A stretch of DNA of 51,474 nt, from contig JBLNDI010000113.1 in assembly GCA_050261495.1 (NCBI GenBank), forward strand, positions 1 to 51,474, in the 5' to 3' direction. Made by a program: the position numbers and the translations under genes. This document shows positions 16,231 to 24,982 of the stretch, piece by piece. The notes beneath the pieces were generated by a model. The model was not told the DNA's origin and made no database searches. It was given only the letters and a program-made list of their open reading frames with translations. The stretch's first letter is position 1, and each line of letters opens with the position of its first letter. This stretch comes from JBMNKL01 sp050261495. GTDB taxonomy: Bacteria; Bacillota; Clostridia; Acetivibrionales; DTU013.

Positions 16231-17286
16231 TTACCTTGCCGAGAACTTGTAAATCGTTGTATGCCTATACTCTTCCCCTGCCTTGAGAAAGGGCGACGGA
16301 AAATGCTTGTGCTTTGTCCCGTTCGGAAAATACTGGGTCTCAAGGCACAGGGCGCCCCTGTAGTCATACACGGAGCCGCCCTTGCCAATGGTGTGCTCCA
16401 TGAAATTCCCCGAATAGAACTGCAATCCGGGCTTGGTTGTAAATACTTCCATAACTCTGCCGGTTTTCGGGTCATACACTTCAGCCGCCTTTTCAGGCTT
16501 ATTCCCGGTAACCTTCAGAACCCAGTTGTGGTCATATCCGCGTCCACAGGCTATCTGCCCGTCATTTGAAGTAATTCCGTCCCTTATTGTTTTAAGCGTT
16601 CTCAGATCCATCGGGGTATTTGCAACATCCCTGATCTCGCCTGTCGGGATACATTCATCATTTATTACGGTAAAATAGTCTGCATCGATCATTACCTGGT
16701 GATCCAATATGTCCCCGCTTCCATGACCGGACAGGTTAAAATATGCATGATTAGTGAGGTTTACTACGGTATCTTTGTCCGAGACAGCAAAATAATCTAT
16801 CCTAATGGCGTTATCGTCCGTAAGGGTGTACAAAACCTTTACATCCAGGTTTCCCGGATAGTTCTCCTCGCCGTCGGGGCTCAGATACTTAAGTTCCAGG
16901 GATTGAGCGCCTTCATAATCAACTATCCCGGCCTGCCATACCACCTTGTCAAATCCCCGGTTTCCGCCGTGCAGGTGGTTTTTCCCGTCATTTTTCGCCA
17001 GGCGGTACGTTTTGCCGTTTATCTCAAACTCGGCATTTTCTATCCTGTTCGCATGCCTGCCGATAATCGCCCCGAAATATTGGCCTTTCTTAATGTAACT
17101 TTCCAGGTTGTCATACCCGAGGTTCACATCATCTATATGCCCGTTCCTGTCGGGCACATTAATATATACGATGATCCCCCCGTAGTTGATAATGCCGACC
17201 GACATATTGTTTTTATTCTTCAGCGTATACAGGTTTATTTCCGTTCCATCCTGCATTTTCCCAAATAAGCTTTTCTCAATACTCAT
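16231..17286 (-). CDS. galM: Aldose 1-epimerase (galactose mutarotase)
   Basis: GalM interconverts alpha and beta anomers of aldoses, feeding the Leloir pathway in the cytoplasm. The 351-residue product has the family length and motifs: GAIIGRHANRIENAEF, NHLHGGNRGFDKVVW, the catalytic-His segment NHAYFNLSGHG, PGLQFYSGNF, and LCLETQYFP with the catalytic Glu. The ATG follows GAGGT by five bases. It is a single-gene unit with its own terminator; the nearest genes are not sugar-related. Confidence 0.93.
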   Translation of the reverse strand: MSIEKSLFGKMQDGTEINLYTLKNKNNMSVGIINYGGIIVYINVPDRNGHIDDVNLGYDNLESYIKKGQYFGAIIGRHANRIENAEFEINGKTYRLAKNDGKNHLHGGNRGFDKVVWQAGIVDYEGAQSLELKYLSPDGEENYPGNLDVKVLYTLTDDNAIRIDYFAVSDKDTVVNLTNHAYFNLSGHGSGDILDHQVMIDADYFTVINDECIPTGEIRDVANTPMDLRTLKTIRDGITSNDGQIACGRGYDHNWVLKVTGNKPEKAAEVYDPKTGRVMEVFTTKPGLQFYSGNFMEHTIGKGGSVYDYRGALCLETQYFPNGTKHKHFPSPFLKAGEEYRHTTIYKFSAR

Positions 17287-17481
17287 AAGATACCTCGCTT
17301 AAATGTATTGATTTTGTATGGCAAATGTGATGCATTATCGCTCATGCAAAGAGTCGAACCATGTTATTCCATCCCAAATTATATCAAACCCGGTGCTTCC
17401 AAACAAGACGGATTATTCAAGTTCAGGGATCTTTATTACCTGGAAGGAACGGTTGCCTTGAAAAAGAAATGACGCGCCATC

Positions 17482-17525
17482 AACTCCTTCTATGGCAGAA
17501 TGCTAAAGCCATAGGAGGAGTTTTT
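17482..17525 (+). repeat. Long hairpin across the 3' end of the L,D-transpeptidase gene
   Basis: Arms 17482-17496 and 17508-17522 pair over 15 bp with a single T-G wobble and an 11-nt loop. On the plus strand the stem is followed by TTTTT, but no plus-strand gene precedes it. On the minus strand it contains the last codons and the stop of the L,D-transpeptidase without a T run. It may stabilise that mRNA end or be a remnant of an inserted repeat. Confidence 0.5.
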
Positions 17526-18482
17526 ATAATCCGGGTCGTTTAGATTACCTGCATCGAGTTCTTTTACCTTTTCCATGATCTTTTCATAAGTGCTGTTGTT
17601 TACAACGCCTGTCCTGTAGAGCTTGTGATCCTCCTGGAACTTTGTCACCGCTTTTTTCAGCGCGCTCCCGAATATCCCGTCCAGGCTGCCGTTGTAATAC
17701 CCAAGTTTTTTCAGCGCCCGTTCGACTTCCAGGACATCGGACCCTACATCCCCGTCTCTCATTGGGTAAAACGGCATGTTTTCGTAAATAATCGTAACCG
17801 TCGCGTTATACGGGACCATGTTGTACAGTTCTTTTACTTCATTGTTCCTCATGCGTATGCATCCTTTGGACGTATTGTATTTGCCGATGGACCAGGGCTC
17901 GTTTGTTCCATGTATCCCGTAAAGGCCCCACGGCACATTTAACCCCAGCCAGGCTCCGCCAAACCCCTCTCCCCAGGTGTCCTTGCTGATGATTTTCCAT
18001 GTTCCGACAGGCGACGGGGTACTGGCCCTGCCTCCCGAGACCTCGTACGTTTTGATCAGTTCCCCATCTTTATAAACATACATAAGCATTTGGTCAAGGT
18101 CCACATACAGGTGGTATCCTTCCGGATTTATATCGTGTTTTTCCGCTCCTTCCTTTTGTTCCGTGTAAATTGAGCTTGCATCCTCCCTGTACTCCGCTTC
18201 GTTTTTGTTTGCTTCGGACCATTCTCCTTCATATGTATCGATGCTTGCCCTTTCCCTCCCCCCGCATATTGTGCATGACACATCTCCAATATAATCTCTT
18301 TCATCAATTCCCGCTTTAATTCCCCTGTTATTCATCTCCGAAGGCGTCCCGGAAGACGTCTCCCGTAACCTGTCCGGCGCCGACTCGCCTCCGGCTGCCG
18401 CAATCACATTAAAGTACAGGTACAGCAGCACCACCGCCGACAAAGCACCATACAATATAGCGTCCAGCTTTTTCCCCGGCAA
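17490..18482 (-). CDS. L,D-transpeptidase (YkuD) with C-terminal peptidoglycan-binding domain
   Basis: This 330-residue cell-wall enzyme forms 3-3 crosslinks or attaches proteins, using a Cys nucleophile. A single N-terminal membrane segment (about 8-30) anchors it, followed by a variable linker with an unusual SCTICGG pair of cysteines (70 and 73). The YkuD domain (about 122-235) carries His191 in GIHGTNEP and Cys208 in SKGCIRM. A PG_binding_1 repeat follows (about 245-310: GSDVLEVERALKKLGYYNGSLDG). The TTG at 18482 is the only possible upstream start, since an in-frame stop lies two codons before it. It is divergent from the GHL10-amidase gene. The 3' end lies in the hairpin at 17482-17525. 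Confidence 0.9.
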   Translation of the reverse strand: MPGKKLDAILYGALSAVVLLYLYFNVIAAAGGESAPDRLRETSSGTPSEMNNRGIKAGIDERDYIGDVSCTICGGRERASIDTYEGEWSEANKNEAEYREDASSIYTEQKEGAEKHDINPEGYHLYVDLDQMLMYVYKDGELIKTYEVSGGRASTPSPVGTWKIISKDTWGEGFGGAWLGLNVPWGLYGIHGTNEPWSIGKYNTSKGCIRMRNNEVKELYNMVPYNATVTIIYENMPFYPMRDGDVGSDVLEVERALKKLGYYNGSLDGIFGSALKKAVTKFQEDHKLYRTGVVNNSTYEKIMEKVKELDAGNLNDPDYKNSSYGFSILP

Positions 18483-18733
18483 TATTCACACCACCGAATA
18501 TTCAAATACTAATAATAAATATGCAGGCAGATGATTTATAACCCCTCGTTTTGAGATGAGAATTTTTATTATCACTATTCAATTACAAATACTTAAAAAT
18601 TGTTAAATTTAAAGGTAACAGGGAAACTTTTATAGAAATATTATGTCGAAAATAGTATGAAAAGGGCTGTTAAACTGCAGGTTAATGATGCGGTTGGAAA
18701 GCCTGGATAATGTCAATTATGAAGGAGCGAAGG
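18483..18733. other. Divergent intergenic region, AT-rich
   Basis: About 250 bp between two divergently transcribed cell-wall genes. It presumably holds both promoters, but I could not choose convincing -35/-10 pairs among the many AT-rich candidates. No riboswitch or small gene was recognised. Confidence 0.4.
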
Positions 18734-21646
18734 ATGAAGCGTTTAGTCAGAACAAACAGAACAATAAGTATAATAAGAACAATAATAACAATAATCATGC
18801 TGCTTGCTTTTTCGGCGGCAATGGCGCCCGTTTACGCCAATACGGAGCCGGTTAGAGAAATGCGCGGTCTTTGGGTCGCGTCCGTGGTAAATATCGACTA
18901 TCCTAAAAAGCCTACGACCGACCCGGCCGTTCTCAAAAGCGAAGCAATAAAAATCCTGGAAGAAGCCAAAAAGGCAGGCTTAAACGCGGTATTTCTCCAG
19001 GTGAGGCCTACCGCCGACGCTTTGTATAAATCGAATATTTTCCCGTGGTCAAAATTCCTGACGGGGACTCAGGGCAAAGCCCCCGACGGCGGGTTTGATC
19101 CGCTTGCCTTCTGGGTAACGGAAGCGCACAAGCGAGATATCGAACTGCATGCATGGATAAACCCGTACCGTATTACAAAGAAAACAGCCTCCGAAGCCAG
19201 CCCCACCGTTAACTCGCTGCACCCTTCGCATCCGGCTCGCAAGCATCCCGAATGGGTGGTAAAATATTCGGACGGCAACCTTTATTTCAATCCCGGCATA
19301 CCCGAGGTACGCCAGCTTATTGTCGACGGCGTTCTTGAGCTTGTTAACAGGTACGATATCGACGGGATACATTTTGACGACTATTTTTATCCCGGCAGAA
19401 ATTTCAACGATTCAAAAACATACGAGAAATACGGCAGGAAGAAATACGGCAGCGTGGGAGATTGGCGCCGGGCTAATATAACGGCCCTCGTGTCGGACGT
19501 ATCAAAAGCGATAAAGGCAACCGGCAGGAATATACGTTTTGGCGTCAGTCCTTTCGGCGTCTGGGCCAACAAGTCCTCAAATCCGCTGGGCAGCGATACA
19601 AAAGGGCTTGAATCCAATTATGACCATTACGCCGACACCAGGCTGTGGGTAAAAAATGAAATCATCGACTACATTGCCCCGCAGCTGTATTGGAACATAG
19701 GCTATTCGATCGCAGACTATTCCAAGCTCCTGGAATGGTGGAAGAATGTCGTCAGCGGTACGTCGGTCGACCTTTACATAGGACATGCGGCTTATAAAGC
19801 CGGGAATTCCGATGTTTCAAGCCCATGGTACGGCGTTTCCGAAATAGAAAGGCAAATGCTTTTAAATCGCAAATACCCCGAAGTAAAGGGAAGCATTTTT
19901 TACAACTACTCGTCGATAGCCGCATACCCCGCGCTCAGTTCCATAATAAAGGCGGTCTACGACAGGATCGACGGCAGGCAGACCGGCGTCCCGGTGATCG
20001 TTTCGAGACCGGCCGGCAATATAACCACCAGTTACAACAAGTATTATCTGAGCGGCTCCTCGGACCGGGGACAACCGCTCTATTTAAACGGCAAGCCCGT
20101 TGAAAACCGCTCCGGCAAAGGTTATTTCGGCATACTGGTAGATCTTGAAAAAGGCCCCAACACCTTTACGTTCTCACAGGGCGGCTCGTATGTCACCCGC
20201 ATCATCAACAGGTCTGACGGAACCACCGCTGCGAGCAAGATGAGCACTCCCCAGATAATCGCATCGTCCGTATTCCCCCAGTCACAGGAATACAGGATGC
20301 CCGGGGAAAAGATCACCCTGTCCTGCACAGCCCCGGCAGGCGCGACAGTAACGGTTAAGATCGGCGGCAAAACGTATGCCATGAAGACTGCCTCAAAAAG
20401 CGGCGGCTTGTACCCGGCAAAGTTCACATATACCTACACAATCCCTTCTTACACCGGAACCCCTCGAAATATAGACCTTGGCGCGCCGGTATACACAATG
20501 AATTACAAAGGCACTGTCAAAACGCAAAAAGCGCCTGCAAAAATTGGGGTCATTATGAAGGGATCTCCTTTTTACGCAGAGGTTTCAAAGGAGGACATCG
20601 ACACGTTTGAGGCGCCTGCATCGGGCAATGGCGCCGCGTACGAGCTTCGCAAGGGAATGGTGGATTATGTGACCGGCATGACCGGCAGTTACGCGCGCCT
20701 TTCGTCAGGCCTGTGGGTCAGGAAAACAAGCATCGCGATATTTACATCAAAGGCGCAATTAAGCACTGCCGTGACTTCCGCGGTATACCGCACCGGCCAA
20801 AAATGGGATACGCTTAAGCTGAAATACAATTCATCACTCGCAGCCACGGCTTCATTCAACGGTTCAAAGCTGACCGTAAACATTTCGGCCGCCAAATCCG
20901 GCGTATTGCCTGCTTTGCCCGCAGACGCGCCGTTTGCATCGGCGTCATTCAACGCAAACGGCACCCAGGGCCAATACGTGCTGACGATGAAGCCGGGGCG
21001 GAAGATTGAAGGTTATTATATAGAGAAAACAACGGATGGAATCATTGTACACATAAAAAGGCCTGCCAAAGCCTCCAACGGCAGCCTGCCGCTTTCCGGG
21101 CTGGTCATCATGCTGGATCCGGGCCATGGCGGCAGCGATACCGGGGCGGTTGGGCCTCTTGGTACAAGTTACGCCGAGAAATCGATCAACCTTAATACGG
21201 CGCTGAAGCTGCGGGGCGAACTTGAATCTCTCGGGGCGAAGGTGCTGATGACCAGAACTAACGACACCGCCTTATCGCTTGAAGAGAGGCTGGCCGCATC
21301 CAGGAAAGCAAAGCCGGACATGTTCGTTTCGATACATGCCAACAGCATGGAGGATAACGTGGACATCTCAAAAATATACGGTTTCTCGGTATACTACAAG
21401 GAAGCGCTGGCAAAACCGCTATCCGAAACGCTCCTTGGCGGCGCCGTCAGGATCGGGCGCGTAAACAAGGGAGTGCGCTGGGCCAATTTCTACGTAGCCA
21501 GGGGAACATGGACTCCGTCGGTGTTGATTGAAAACGGCTTTGTACCGAACCCGCACGAGTTTGAACTCCTGATAGACAGCGATGAACAAACCAGGCTTGC
21601 CAAAGCCCTTGCCGACGCCATAGTCCGGCACTTCAGAAATAATTAG
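18734..21646 (+). CDS. Secreted GHL10-family hydrolase fused to N-acetylmuramoyl-L-alanine amidase
   Basis: This large exported cell-wall enzyme is about 970 residues. The start is taken at 18734, six bases after AAGGAG; an ATG at 18710 is in frame but lacks a site. A signal peptide (about 12-34, ending PVYA) is followed by a glycosyl-hydrolase-like GHL10/DUF187 domain (about 40-400). That domain shows REMRGLWVASVVNIDYP, FLQVRPTADALY, HAWINPYRI and GIHFDDYFYPG. A middle region of beta-rich, probably binding, segments leads to an Amidase_3 domain from about residue 790: MLDPGHGGSDTG, YAEKSINLN, MFVSIHANS and SVLIENGFV with the Zn ligands and catalytic Glu. Combining a glycan-strand hydrolase with an amidase in one chain suggests complete wall digestion, perhaps in sporulation or division. 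Confidence 0.9.
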   Translation: MKRLVRTNRTISIIRTIITIIMLLAFSAAMAPVYANTEPVREMRGLWVASVVNIDYPKKPTTDPAVLKSEAIKILEEAKKAGLNAVFLQVRPTADALYKSNIFPWSKFLTGTQGKAPDGGFDPLAFWVTEAHKRDIELHAWINPYRITKKTASEASPTVNSLHPSHPARKHPEWVVKYSDGNLYFNPGIPEVRQLIVDGVLELVNRYDIDGIHFDDYFYPGRNFNDSKTYEKYGRKKYGSVGDWRRANITALVSDVSKAIKATGRNIRFGVSPFGVWANKSSNPLGSDTKGLESNYDHYADTRLWVKNEIIDYIAPQLYWNIGYSIADYSKLLEWWKNVVSGTSVDLYIGHAAYKAGNSDVSSPWYGVSEIERQMLLNRKYPEVKGSIFYNYSSIAAYPALSSIIKAVYDRIDGRQTGVPVIVSRPAGNITTSYNKYYLSGSSDRGQPLYLNGKPVENRSGKGYFGILVDLEKGPNTFTFSQGGSYVTRIINRSDGTTAASKMSTPQIIASSVFPQSQEYRMPGEKITLSCTAPAGATVTVKIGGKTYAMKTASKSGGLYPAKFTYTYTIPSYTGTPRNIDLGAPVYTMNYKGTVKTQKAPAKIGVIMKGSPFYAEVSKEDIDTFEAPASGNGAAYELRKGMVDYVTGMTGSYARLSSGLWVRKTSIAIFTSKAQLSTAVTSAVYRTGQKWDTLKLKYNSSLAATASFNGSKLTVNISAAKSGVLPALPADAPFASASFNANGTQGQYVLTMKPGRKIEGYYIEKTTDGIIVHIKRPAKASNGSLPLSGLVIMLDPGHGGSDTGAVGPLGTSYAEKSINLNTALKLRGELESLGAKVLMTRTNDTALSLEERLAASRKAKPDMFVSIHANSMEDNVDISKIYGFSVYYKEALAKPLSETLLGGAVRIGRVNKGVRWANFYVARGTWTPSVLIENGFVPNPHEFELLIDSDEQTRLAKALADAIVRHFRNN

Positions 21647-21685
21647 TATTGAAAATAATCAGGGTCATAGCAAAAAGATGAAGAA

Positions 21686-21814
21686 TCAGGGACATAATGC
21701 AGCAATGGCATTGTCCCTGAATTTCTTTACTTCATCTGTAAGCTTGCAGCCGTTTTTACTCAAAAAGTCAACGTAATCCTTAATCATATTTTCAAGCGGG
21801 GTATCGCCCGCTTT
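21686..21814 (-). pseudogene. In-frame continuation beyond the stop of the lipoprotein gene
   Basis: Directly after the TAA at 21815-21817 the same frame continues for 42 sense codons to a TGA at 21686. It reads like an ordinary protein tail: KAGDTPLENMIKDYVDF, then LSKNGCKLTDEVKKFRDN, then AIAALCP. A substitution of the TAA codon would give a 341-residue protein. This suggests a recent nonsense change, a sequencing error, or (least likely) readthrough. Confidence 0.5.
21687..21719. repeat. Hairpin with 8-bp arms inside the reading-frame extension
   Basis: CAGGGACA (21687-21694) and TGTCCCTG (21712-21719) are perfect arms, with ATGC/GCAT pairs inside. No strong T run follows on either strand. 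It may be a coincidental or weak terminator after the GHL10-amidase gene. Confidence 0.35.
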
Positions 21815-21816
21815 TT
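21794..21816 (+). terminator. Intrinsic terminator downstream of the GHL10-amidase gene
   Basis: AAGCGGG (21794-21800) and CCCGCTT (21807-21813) form a perfect 7-bp stem followed by a T run on the plus strand. It sits about 150 bp after the GHL10-amidase stop and overlaps the frame extension of the opposite-strand lipoprotein. Confidence 0.55.
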
Positions 21817-22711
21817 AATCCAAGGTCCAAAGGCTTTCTTTCAGCCTGGGCGAGATCGTCTTCTTAATATAATCAAAGTGCGGAGTGTTCGGAATATTTT
21901 CACCGCTGAATATAAACAACACGTATTTTTTATACAGCTCCCGAGCCTCGTTTATCTTTATGGAATCTGCATAATTCATGATGAATTCCTGCTGGTTCAG
22001 CGCTCTCTTAAACACCTCGTCCCATCCTATAACAAGTCCTCCGTCGCTTGCGGGGGCACGCCCCGATTCAGCTGCCATCAGCGAAAAATAAGACTTCAAA
22101 TCCTTCGGCAATTTATCGCCGAATTCTTCATAAACGCCATAGTCTATCACGGGAAAGAAGCTGCCTTCGGCAGTTGCAGTCCTGTACCCGTTGTTTTGCG
22201 CATCAATCAATAATTCCTTCAAGGCAGGGTTTTCAACTGACTCAATATGTATTTCACCCGTATCGAAATCATAAGCCTGCGACCATGATTCGTACTGTAT
22301 GGATTCAGTATCAAAATACCTGTTCGTCATTTCCACCAGGTTTCTTTCCTGCAGCTCCTCAAGCTTTAACAGCAATTTCGCCGCCTCGTCCGGAGAAACC
22401 TTGTCTATGTTTTCCCGGATGAACTTCAGCATTTCTTCCGGTTTCAACGACTCATCCGATATGATTTCATCGAAGCTTGATGCCTGTTCATCCTCCATGC
22501 TGTCCTCTCCGCTTTCATTATTCCCTGCCGTCCCGGCATCTTCCGCGGTATTGTCTTCCTTCTCATTGATTTCTTCCGTTATGCCTGTTTCTTGATGTCC
22601 GCCGCTGCTTTCAGAAATTTCGCGGCTTTTTCCATTGTCGTCCCCGGCACATGCGGAAAATATCGCCAGCACGAGCACAAAAACCGTTAGAATGAAAATC
22701 GTTTTTTTCAT
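21815..22711 (-). CDS. Lipoprotein of unknown function
   Basis: I recognise no family. The 298-residue product has a typical lipoprotein signal (MKKTIFILTVFVLVL, then FSAC with the lipidated Cys at about 21). An acidic Glu/Asp/Ser/Gly-rich linker (about 22-85) leads into a mostly helical domain. Around residues 85-120 a Leu/Glu-rich helix pair reads LKPEEMLKFIRENIDKVSPDEAAKLL. The C-terminal half contains several Tyr/Trp-rich segments (YESWSQAYDFDTGEIHIES). The gene stands alone between the GHL10-amidase gene (convergent) and the MATE gene (divergent). The frame continues in sense for 42 codons after its TAA, so the natural protein may be longer. Confidence 0.75.
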   Translation of the reverse strand: MKKTIFILTVFVLVLAIFSACAGDDNGKSREISESSGGHQETGITEEINEKEDNTAEDAGTAGNNESGEDSMEDEQASSFDEIISDESLKPEEMLKFIRENIDKVSPDEAAKLLLKLEELQERNLVEMTNRYFDTESIQYESWSQAYDFDTGEIHIESVENPALKELLIDAQNNGYRTATAEGSFFPVIDYGVYEEFGDKLPKDLKSYFSLMAAESGRAPASDGGLVIGWDEVFKRALNQQEFIMNYADSIKINEARELYKKYVLFIFSGENIPNTPHFDYIKKTISPRLKESLWTLD

Positions 22712-22834
22712 ACCTTGCCTCCATTGATTTCATATATCCTGGTATTTTAAACAGTTAGACTCATCGCGGCATGTTTATGTTCCCGGGGAAAAACCGCCTG
22801 ACCTGAACTGTTTTAACGTTTTGCTTCGCATTAC

Positions 22835-22863
22835 TTGAAATATTCATCCGATAATACTACAAT
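22835..22863 (+). promoter_or_regulatory. Possible promoter of the MATE transporter gene
   Basis: TTGAAA (22835-22840) and TACAAT (22858-22863) are 17 bp apart, about 150 bp before the preferred start. The leader between them contains CCGGG-type inverted arms, but I recognise no known riboswitch. The -35 box overlaps a 12-bp match to the CTTGAAATATTC repeat core. Confidence 0.35.
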
Positions 22864-23019
22864 AAAATATGTGGTCGTGCAAATACCCGGGCAACATGAG
22901 TCAATTCTTTCCCGGCAAGGCTGAATACGCCTCCCGGGGCTTGCATGACAAGATGATAGCGTGGAGTATTGCTCGGGAAACCGTCTCGCTATTATATTGC
23001 TGAAAGGAATGTACCTCGG

Positions 23020-24441
23020 TTGTTGCAGGATTTTCGACAGAAGGAAAAGACCGGCGGTCCGGAAAACCACCGGGGAAAAATGCGGCTTGAAGTCATCGCA
23101 ATCACATGGCCCGCATTTATAGAGCTTGTGTTGTCCACCCTGTTCGGGATGGTGGACATGATAATGGTCGGCCAGCTAAGCCCGGCCGCAATAGCCGCAG
23201 TAGGAATCACCAACCAGCCGTTCATGCTGCTGCTGGCGGTTTTTGCAGCCGTCAATGTGGGAACAACTACGCTTGTAGCGTGGAATATCGGCGCAAACAA
23301 TATAGAAAAAGCTTCCTCGGTCACAAGGCAGGTCCTGGTGGTAAATGCTGTGCTGGGCATATTAACAAGCCTGGTCGGAATATTATCAGCTCATTACGTG
23401 GTTACGTTCATGGGCGCCGAAGCCGAAGCATTCGATGATGCTGTTGCATATTTCAGGATAGTTTGCGGCGGACTGCTTTTCCAGGGCGTTTGCATGGGAG
23501 TAACGGCATCCCTCAGGGGCGCCGGGCAGACCAAGTTGCCGATGTATTATAATTTGGGCGCCAACCTGTTCAACGTGTTCGGCAACTATGTGCTGATTTA
23601 TGGAAAGTTAGGTTTCCCCCAGTTGGGCGTATCCGGCGCGGCCATATCTACAACAGTGTCGAGGTTTTTAGCCTGCGCCGTCGGACTTTGCATTGTCAGG
23701 TTTTCAAAAAATCTTGCCGTTTCGATTCGTGACAAGGGAAAGTACAAGCTTGACATGGAAATAATAAAACGGGTATTTTCCATCGGTTTGCCTGCGGCAT
23801 TTGAACAATGCGTTTTGCAAAGCGGTCTCACCCTTTTTGCCAAGACGGTATCAGGCCTTGGTACGGCAGATTTCGCAGCCCACCAGATCGGCTTGAATAT
23901 CAGCGGGTTGACATTTTCGCCAAGCATGGCGTTTGGTGTTGCTTCCACCACGCTGGTCGGCCAGAGCCTTGGAGCCAACGACGCGGAAAAAGCCCGCAAG
24001 TATGCGGATATAGTGCATCATATGGCCATTTGCGTCGCGTGTTTTATCGGAAGCATCTATATCCTGTTTTCGCATCATATTGCACGGCTGTATACCCAAG
24101 ATCCGATGGTAGCAGTAATGGCAGGCACCATACTTAAGATATTGGCCTTGTCCCAGCCGGGCCAATCGACGCAGCTTTCGATTTCCGGAGCCTTAAGGGG
24201 CGCAGGTGACACCATGTATCCCCTGTACGCTTCCATTTTCGGCATATGGGGTTTCAGGGTAATCATTGCACATATATTTGTAAATATATTCAAATGGGGA
24301 CTTGTAGGAGCATGGCTATCACTGGCGCTTGACCAGTATACAAGGGCTACGGTTGTTTTCCTGCGATTCCGCACCGGCAAATGGAAATGCACAAAAGCGC
24401 GATCGATCGGAATGGCGGGTACAATTAAGGGCCAGGCTTGA
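23020..24441 (+). CDS. MATE-family multidrug/metabolite efflux transporter
   Basis: This integral membrane antiporter of about 12 helices would export drugs or metabolites using a Na+ or H+ gradient. The first helix reads ITWPAFIELVLSTLFGMVDMIMVGQLSP, a classic MATE opening. Later hallmarks are GVTASLRGAGQTKLPMYYN and the mirrored second-half motif SISGALRGAGDTMYPLYAS. The start is uncertain: TTG at 23020 has GAAAGGA 11 bases upstream, ATG at 23080 has only a weak site, and the frame is open back to 22969. The stop codon lies inside a 22-bp sequence shared with the end of murA. The substrate is unknown; there is no adjacent regulator. Confidence 0.88.
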   Translation: MLQDFRQKEKTGGPENHRGKMRLEVIAITWPAFIELVLSTLFGMVDMIMVGQLSPAAIAAVGITNQPFMLLLAVFAAVNVGTTTLVAWNIGANNIEKASSVTRQVLVVNAVLGILTSLVGILSAHYVVTFMGAEAEAFDDAVAYFRIVCGGLLFQGVCMGVTASLRGAGQTKLPMYYNLGANLFNVFGNYVLIYGKLGFPQLGVSGAAISTTVSRFLACAVGLCIVRFSKNLAVSIRDKGKYKLDMEIIKRVFSIGLPAAFEQCVLQSGLTLFAKTVSGLGTADFAAHQIGLNISGLTFSPSMAFGVASTTLVGQSLGANDAEKARKYADIVHHMAICVACFIGSIYILFSHHIARLYTQDPMVAVMAGTILKILALSQPGQSTQLSISGALRGAGDTMYPLYASIFGIWGFRVIIAHIFVNIFKWGLVGAWLSLALDQYTRATVVFLRFRTGKWKCTKARSIGMAGTIKGQA

Positions 24442-24454
24442 AATATTCCCTTTT
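24433..24454 (+). repeat. Copy of the gene-end repeat at the MATE stop codon
   Basis: These 22 bp (CAGGCTTGAAATATTC plus CCTTTT) are identical to 6727-6748 at the murA stop. In both genes the repeat supplies the last codons (GQA) and the TGA. Confidence 0.75.
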
Positions 24455-24982
24455 TCTGACGAACGATGTTTTGACAGTCCATTCGTGACTCCGGGTAGCC
24501 GGGTAAACGGGGAATCGGCGGATAGGGCAGATTGCAATTTGACATCATGTTGAGAAACGGCCGCAGGGTATGTGTCTTATACGGACTGCATACGGGTGCG
24601 GGCAAGGCATATGATGAAATGACTTTTTGAAAACTGCTAAAAGAACGGGCGGACATAGCGCAAATTGAGACATCATGTGTAGGAATGCTGCAGGGTGTTT
24701 GCTTTGACGACGGACGAATGCGGCATCGGGAGCCAAAACCTGCACCAGGGATGGTGCAGGCGCGCGATGTTAAGGCACGGATGCCGATTCATCCGCGCCC
24801 GCTTGAGGACGAGTCAAAGCATTACAGCCTGCCCATGACGGAACCTGATGTCAAATTTGTGGTATACCCACCTTTACAGGCATATGCGCCAGAGTCGCTC
24901 GGAGCTTTCATCCGATGCCTTGCCTGCACCCGTTTGCAGTCCGACCGATTTATCTATCCTATCCACGATTTATCCGCCTTAT
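24442..24982. repeat. Gene-free region of diverged direct and inverted repeats
   Basis: This 540-bp stretch has no credible gene. It contains a 38-bp inverted repeat with four mismatches: 24582-24619 (CGGACTGCATACGGG ...) against 24906-24943. Diverged direct copies of a CAATTTGACATCATG-type block lie at about 24534 and 24660, with an inverted copy near 24843-24857. A perfect hairpin CCTGCACCA-GGGA-TGGTGCAGG occupies 24739-24760. It begins directly at the repeat on the MATE stop codon. It could be a decayed repeat array or MITE, or a structured RNA; I recognise no family. Confidence 0.6.

Noticed and set aside
21815..21817. Selenocysteine or recoding at the lipoprotein stop
   Set aside because: The stop is TAA, which is not used for selenocysteine, and nothing in the protein suggests a redox centre there; mutation or drift is simpler.
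22864..23019. Possible riboswitch in the MATE leader
   Set aside because: CCGGG-type arms are present, but none of the conserved cores I know (c-di-GMP, guanidine, SAM, preQ1, ZTP, fluoride) fits.
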